Origin: Rhodospirillaceae bacterium
GTDB taxonomy: Bacteria > Pseudomonadota > Alphaproteobacteria > Rhodospirillales > 2-02-FULL-58-16
Direction of reading: 5' to 3'
Assembly: GCA_030623425.1 (NCBI GenBank)
Contig: JAUXMA010000055.1
Location: 1 to 8,407, forward strand
Length of the DNA stretch: 8,407 nt
This document shows, one piece after another, positions 5,074 through 8,407 of this stretch; position 1 is the first letter of the stretch; each line of letters opens with the position of its first letter. The notes beneath the pieces were generated by a model. It was not told the DNA's origin. It was given only the letters and a program-made list of their open reading frames with translations, and ran no database searches. Made by a program: the position numbers and the translations under genes.

Positions 5074-8000
5074 GTGAAATTTATCAAAACCCTTTGGTTG
5101 CTTCCGGTCCTCGCCATGGCCGCCTACATGTGGGGCTTTCCGACGATGGACCAGCGACAGGCGGAGGCCGCCGAAAGCGGCAAGCCCGATCGTATTTCCA
5201 TCGCTTACTGCGTCGATTGCGTCCAATTCCACTTCCAGGACAAGGACGGCAACGCGGCCGGCCTGATCATCGACATGTGGCGCCTGTGGTCCAAGAGGAC
5301 GGGCATCGCCATTGATTTCAAGGCGGCGACCTGGGAAGAGACCCTCAAAATGGTGGGGGAAGGCCGGGCCGACGCCCACGCCGGACTTTTTTTCAACGAG
5401 GAGAGGGCCAAGTTCCTCGAATACGGCACATCCCTGACCAAGACCGACACCCAATTCTTCGTCCACAAAAGCCTTCCCGGAATCGAGAAGATGGAGAACC
5501 TGACCGCCTACAAGGTCGGCGTCCTGTCGGGAGACTACGTCGAGGGCTTCCTGAAAAAGAAACTGCCGCCGGAAAACATCGTCGGCTTCGAAAGCTACGA
5601 GGCGATCATGGAGGCCCTGCGCGACGGGAAGCTGCAAGTCTTCGCCGCCGACACGCCGACCGGCGTCTTTCATCTGCAAAAGGCTGGTCTCGGCTATGTT
5701 TTCGAGGCCCCAGCCAGCAAGCCTCTCTATACCCAGAAATGGTTCGTCGCCGCCACCAAGGGCAATGTCGATCTTATTAAGGTCATCAATGCAGGCATGG
5801 CCCTGGTCAGCAACGAGGAGCGGCGTGAAATCGAGCGGCGCTGGGCCTCGATCAGCGATCCTGGCTCCCTCGACACTGAAAAAGAGGAAAAGCGGCTGAA
5901 CTTGACGGTTCAGGAACGCCAATGGCTGGCAGACTACCCGGTGATCCGGGTCCATAACGAAACGGACTGGCCGCCCTTCAACTTCTTCGAGGACGGTGAG
6001 TCCCGGGGGTTCTCCATCGACTACATGAACCTTCTGGCCTCGATGATCGGCGTCAAGGTCGACTACGCCACCGGCCCCACCTGGAACGAGTTCTTAGGCA
6101 TGATGAAGAGCGGCGATCTCGACGTCATGCTGAACATCGTCAAGACTCCGGAGCGCCAGAAGTACCTGCTCTACACCAAGCCCTACGCCTACAACCCCAA
6201 CTCGATCCTCAGCCGCAAGGACGCGCCCTATAATGACTTGCAGCAGCTTATCGGCAAGACCGTGGCTTTGCCCAAGGGCTTCTTCTACGAGGAAATCCTG
6301 AAAAGGGACTACCCCCGGATCAAGCTGCATCTGGTCAAGGACGTGAGCGAGAGCATGAAGGCGGTGGTTTTCGGCAAGGCCGACGCGGCGCTCGGCGAAC
6401 TGGCCGTCTTCAATTACCTCATGGGCCGGGAAATGATGTCCGGCCTGGTCCTTTCCGGAGAGGTCGATCTGGGGGGCTCCAACTACAGCCAGCTCAACGT
6501 CGCCACCCGCAAGGACCTGCCGGTCCTGGCCTCGATCCTCAGAAAGGCCATGGCTGCCGTTTCCCCCGAGGAGGTCAAGGTCCTCAGGCGGCGCTGGGTC
6601 GATGTCACGGCGACGGCGGTTCCTCAACGCCCGAAGCTCAAGTTGACGGAAGCTGAGAAGGCCTGGCTTGCCGAGCACAACAACATCCGTCTGGGCGTCG
6701 ATCCCGATTATCCGCCGTTCGACTTCGTCGGCGAAGACGGGACCTATTCCGGCATGGCTTCCGATTACGTGCGGCTGATCAGCGAAAGGCTCGGCATCGC
6801 CATGGAAGTGGTTCCGGACCTGTCTTGGGAACAAGTTGTCAACCGCATGAAAGAGCGTACCATCGACGTGTTGCCGGCTGCCGCCAAGACCCCCGAGCGC
6901 GAACCGTTCATGAGCTTCTCGCGCCCGTATATAGCCTTTCCCGTGATCATCGTGACCCGGGAGGACTACTCTTTTATCTCCGGATTGGATGATTTGAACG
7001 GGCGCAAGGTCGCCCTGATGAAAGGGTATGCGGTCACCGGCCGCATAGAGACGCAGAATCCCGGGATCGAACGTCATCTGTTCGGCTTGCCGCTGCAGGC
7101 GCTGCGCGCGGTGGCCGTCGGCGAGGCCGACGCCACTGTATTGAACCTTGCCGTTGCCACCTACCTCATCAAAAAACACAACCTCACCAACCTGAAAGTG
7201 GCGTCGCCGTCGGGCATCGAACTGCCCGGCCAGTCCTTCGCGGTGCGCAAGGACTGGCCGGAGTTGGTGGGCATCCTCGACAAGGCGCTGGCCTCGATCA
7301 CGCCCGAGGAGGAAAGCGCCATCCGCTCCAAGTGGGTGTCGGTGCAGTACAAGACCGGCATCGACATGGAGACCGTTCTAGAGGCGGGAGGCGTGGGCAC
7401 CATTATTGTGCTTGTCATCGTTCTGTGGAACCGCCGCCTACAACGGGAAGTAAAGCAGAGAAAGCTTGCCGAAAAAAAGATGGAAGCGGCGAAGAACGAA
7501 GCGGAAAGGCTGACCCAGGCCAAGTCGGATTTTATTGCCGTCATCAGCCACGAAATACGTACCCCCATGAATGGCGTTCTTGGCATGGCCCGCTTGCTGG
7601 CAGAGATGAAATTGAATAGAGAGCAGCAGGAGTGCGTGCATACTATCGTTGATTCCGGCGAGACTTTGCTCACCATCATTGACGACCTGCTCGATATTTC
7701 CAAACTGGACGCCGGCAAACTTGAAATCGAAACCCTTCCGTTCATCGTCGATGAAGCGGTCGAACAAGCCATGGCTCTTATGAAATTGCGGGCTGACGAG
7801 AAGGGGCTGGCGCTCAATAGCGTTATCGATGCGCAAATTCCAAGCGTCGTTGTCGGAGAACCCCTTCGCCTTCGCCAGATCATCCTTAACCTAGTCAGCA
7901 ACGCCATCAAATTCACCGAAAAAGGGTCGATTACGGTTGAAGCAAGGATGGAATCCCAAACAGACGACGCGGTCGTTCTGTCTTTCACCGTTACCGATAC

Positions 8001-8407
8001 GGGTAAGGGAATTCCGCCTGAAGCACTGGAAAAATTGTTTTCCGCCTACAGCCAGGGCTCGGCCGAGGTGACGCGAAAATACGGTGGGACCGGTCTGGGT
8101 CTGGCCATATGCCGCCGCCTGGCCGATTTGATGGATGGGGAAATTACCGTTGAGAGCACCGTCGCTAAAGGAAGCGCCTTTCGGTTTAAAGCCAACTTTG
8201 AAATCGATAAGACAACGGACGTGGCCTTGTTGCGGAAAAAGCAAACGGCGGACCGGCCCTCGCCCGCGAACAAACGAACCACCCGCTCGTTACGCGTGTT
8301 GCAGGTGGAAGACAACAAAACCAACCGCACCGTCATCGAACGGATACTTTCCCGGGTCGGCCACAGCGTAAGCAGCGTGGAAAACGGCGAGAAGTCCTTG
8401 GAGGCAC
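5074..8407 (+). CDS. BvgS/EvgS-like hybrid sensor histidine kinase with three periplasmic flytrap domains (3' end outside window)
   Basis: At least 1111 residues are visible and the frame is open at the window edge. The GTG at 5074 has an excellent ribosome site (GGAAGGGGGAG) and leads straight into a basic-hydrophobic segment (residues 2-22), a signal peptide or anchor with possible cleavage near AEA-A at 32/33. Three SBP_bac_3 flytrap domains follow at about 40-262, 290-510 and 538-756. The second and third are each preceded by the BvgS-type linker ([26 protein letters not shown]) and carry WPPF or YPPF signatures. A transmembrane helix (about 771-785) and a short charged, coiled-coil-like linker lead to HisKA with phospho-acceptor H826 ([10 protein letters not shown]). 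The HATPase has its N-box at N943, DTGKG from D975 and GGTGLGLA from G1004. A receiver begins about 1074 (VEDN, acidic pair E1079/D1080); its phospho-accepting Asp is beyond the edge. I see no PAS domain before HisKA. It should sense small periplasmic ligands such as amino or organic acids and signal by phosphorelay. The partner regulator is not in the window. Confidence 0.95.
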   Translation, partial: MKFIKTLWLLPVLAMAAYMWGFPTMDQRQAEAAESGKPDRISIAYCVDCVQFHFQDKDGNAAGLIIDMWRLWSKRTGIAIDFKAATWEETLKMVGEGRADAHAGLFFNEERAKFLEYGTSLTKTDTQFFVHKSLPGIEKMENLTAYKVGVLSGDYVEGFLKKKLPPENIVGFESYEAIMEALRDGKLQVFAADTPTGVFHLQKAGLGYVFEAPASKPLYTQKWFVAATKGNVDLIKVINAGMALVSNEERREIERRWASISDPGSLDTEKEEKRLNLTVQERQWLADYPVIRVHNETDWPPFNFFEDGESRGFSIDYMNLLASMIGVKVDYATGPTWNEFLGMMKSGDLDVMLNIVKTPERQKYLLYTKPYAYNPNSILSRKDAPYNDLQQLIGKTVALPKGFFYEEILKRDYPRIKLHLVKDVSESMKAVVFGKADAALGELAVFNYLMGREMMSGLVLSGEVDLGGSNYSQLNVATRKDLPVLASILRKAMAAVSPEEVKVLRRRWVDVTATAVPQRPKLKLTEAEKAWLAEHNNIRLGVDPDYPPFDFVGEDGTYSGMASDYVRLISERLGIAMEVVPDLSWEQVVNRMKERTIDVLPAAAKTPEREPFMSFSRPYIAFPVIIVTREDYSFISGLDDLNGRKVALMKGYAVTGRIETQNPGIERHLFGLPLQALRAVAVGEADATVLNLAVATYLIKKHNLTNLKVASPSGIELPGQSFAVRKDWPELVGILDKALASITPEEESAIRSKWVSVQYKTGIDMETVLEAGGVGTIIVLVIVLWNRRLQREVKQRKLAEKKMEAAKNEAERLTQAKSDFIAVISHEIRTPMNGVLGMARLLAEMKLNREQQECVHTIVDSGETLLTIIDDLLDISKLDAGKLEIETLPFIVDEAVEQAMALMKLRADEKGLALNSVIDAQIPSVVVGEPLRLRQIILNLVSNAIKFTEKGSITVEARMESQTDDAVVLSFTVTDTGKGIPPEALEKLFSAYSQGSAEVTRKYGGTGLGLAICRRLADLMDGEITVESTVAKGSAFRFKANFEIDKTTDVALLRKKQTADRPSPANKRTTRSLRVLQVEDNKTNRTVIERILSRVGHSVSSVENGEKSLEA

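Noticed and set aside
5209..5223. CxxC of the kinase as a c-type heme site
   Set aside because: Covalent heme needs CxxCH; here the residue after the second Cys is Val, so no heme c attachment motif exists.
4927..7988. Long minus-strand open frames (4927-5955, 6094-7179, 7161-7988) opposite the kinase
   Set aside because: The plus strand encodes continuous, motif-rich kinase sequence across the whole region. The opposite frames show no family motifs and reflect codon bias.
1..8407. Mobile element, defence island, CRISPR or prophage
   Set aside because: No transposase, integrase, long repeats, spacer arrays or phage proteins were seen. The genes look like ordinary chromosomal metabolism and signalling.

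Overview
The window is GC-rich, densely coding bacterial DNA, most likely from an alphaproteobacterium of the Rhodospirillales type. This rests on gene content: an ELM1-family protein, an LdtR-like MarR regulator, a CpdA-type phosphodiesterase, HemN, and a BvgS-like hybrid sensor kinase. It is an inference from protein resemblance read by eye, not a database result. No RNA genes, insertion sequences, CRISPR arrays or phage genes are visible, and no gap between genes exceeds about 120 bases.

Layout. Bases 1-2164 (+) hold the C-terminal part of a thiamine-diphosphate enzyme of the acetolactate synthase family, cut by the window edge. An overlapping small gene follows, probably PilZ-like with a lysine-rich tail, and then an ELM1-family protein. 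The last may be read from its own near-leaderless promoter. Bases 2167-4388 (-) hold hemN (oxygen-independent coproporphyrinogen III oxidase) preceded by a class III cyclic-nucleotide-type phosphodiesterase. hemN meets the ELM1 gene tail to tail with only two bases between the stop codons. A 118-base divergent region then separates the phosphodiesterase from a rightward MarR-family regulator (4507-4962). Its GTG start has a good Shine-Dalgarno site and a convincing sigma70-type promoter.

The most striking gene runs from a GTG at 5074 off the right edge. It is a very large hybrid histidine kinase with a signal or anchor segment, three consecutive periplasmic Venus-flytrap (SBP_bac_3) domains, one transmembrane helix, a short linker, HisKA and HATPase domains, and the start of a receiver domain. 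Three flytraps, the apparent lack of a PAS domain, and a lone periplasmic CxxC in the first flytrap set it apart from the textbook two-flytrap BvgS/EvgS plan.

Functionally the window is mostly housekeeping (branched-chain amino-acid-type TPP enzyme, anaerobic heme synthesis) plus signalling (PilZ-like protein, phosphodiesterase, MarR regulator, sensor kinase). I see no multi-gene defence or mobile system. The best candidate for something under-described is the triple-flytrap kinase.
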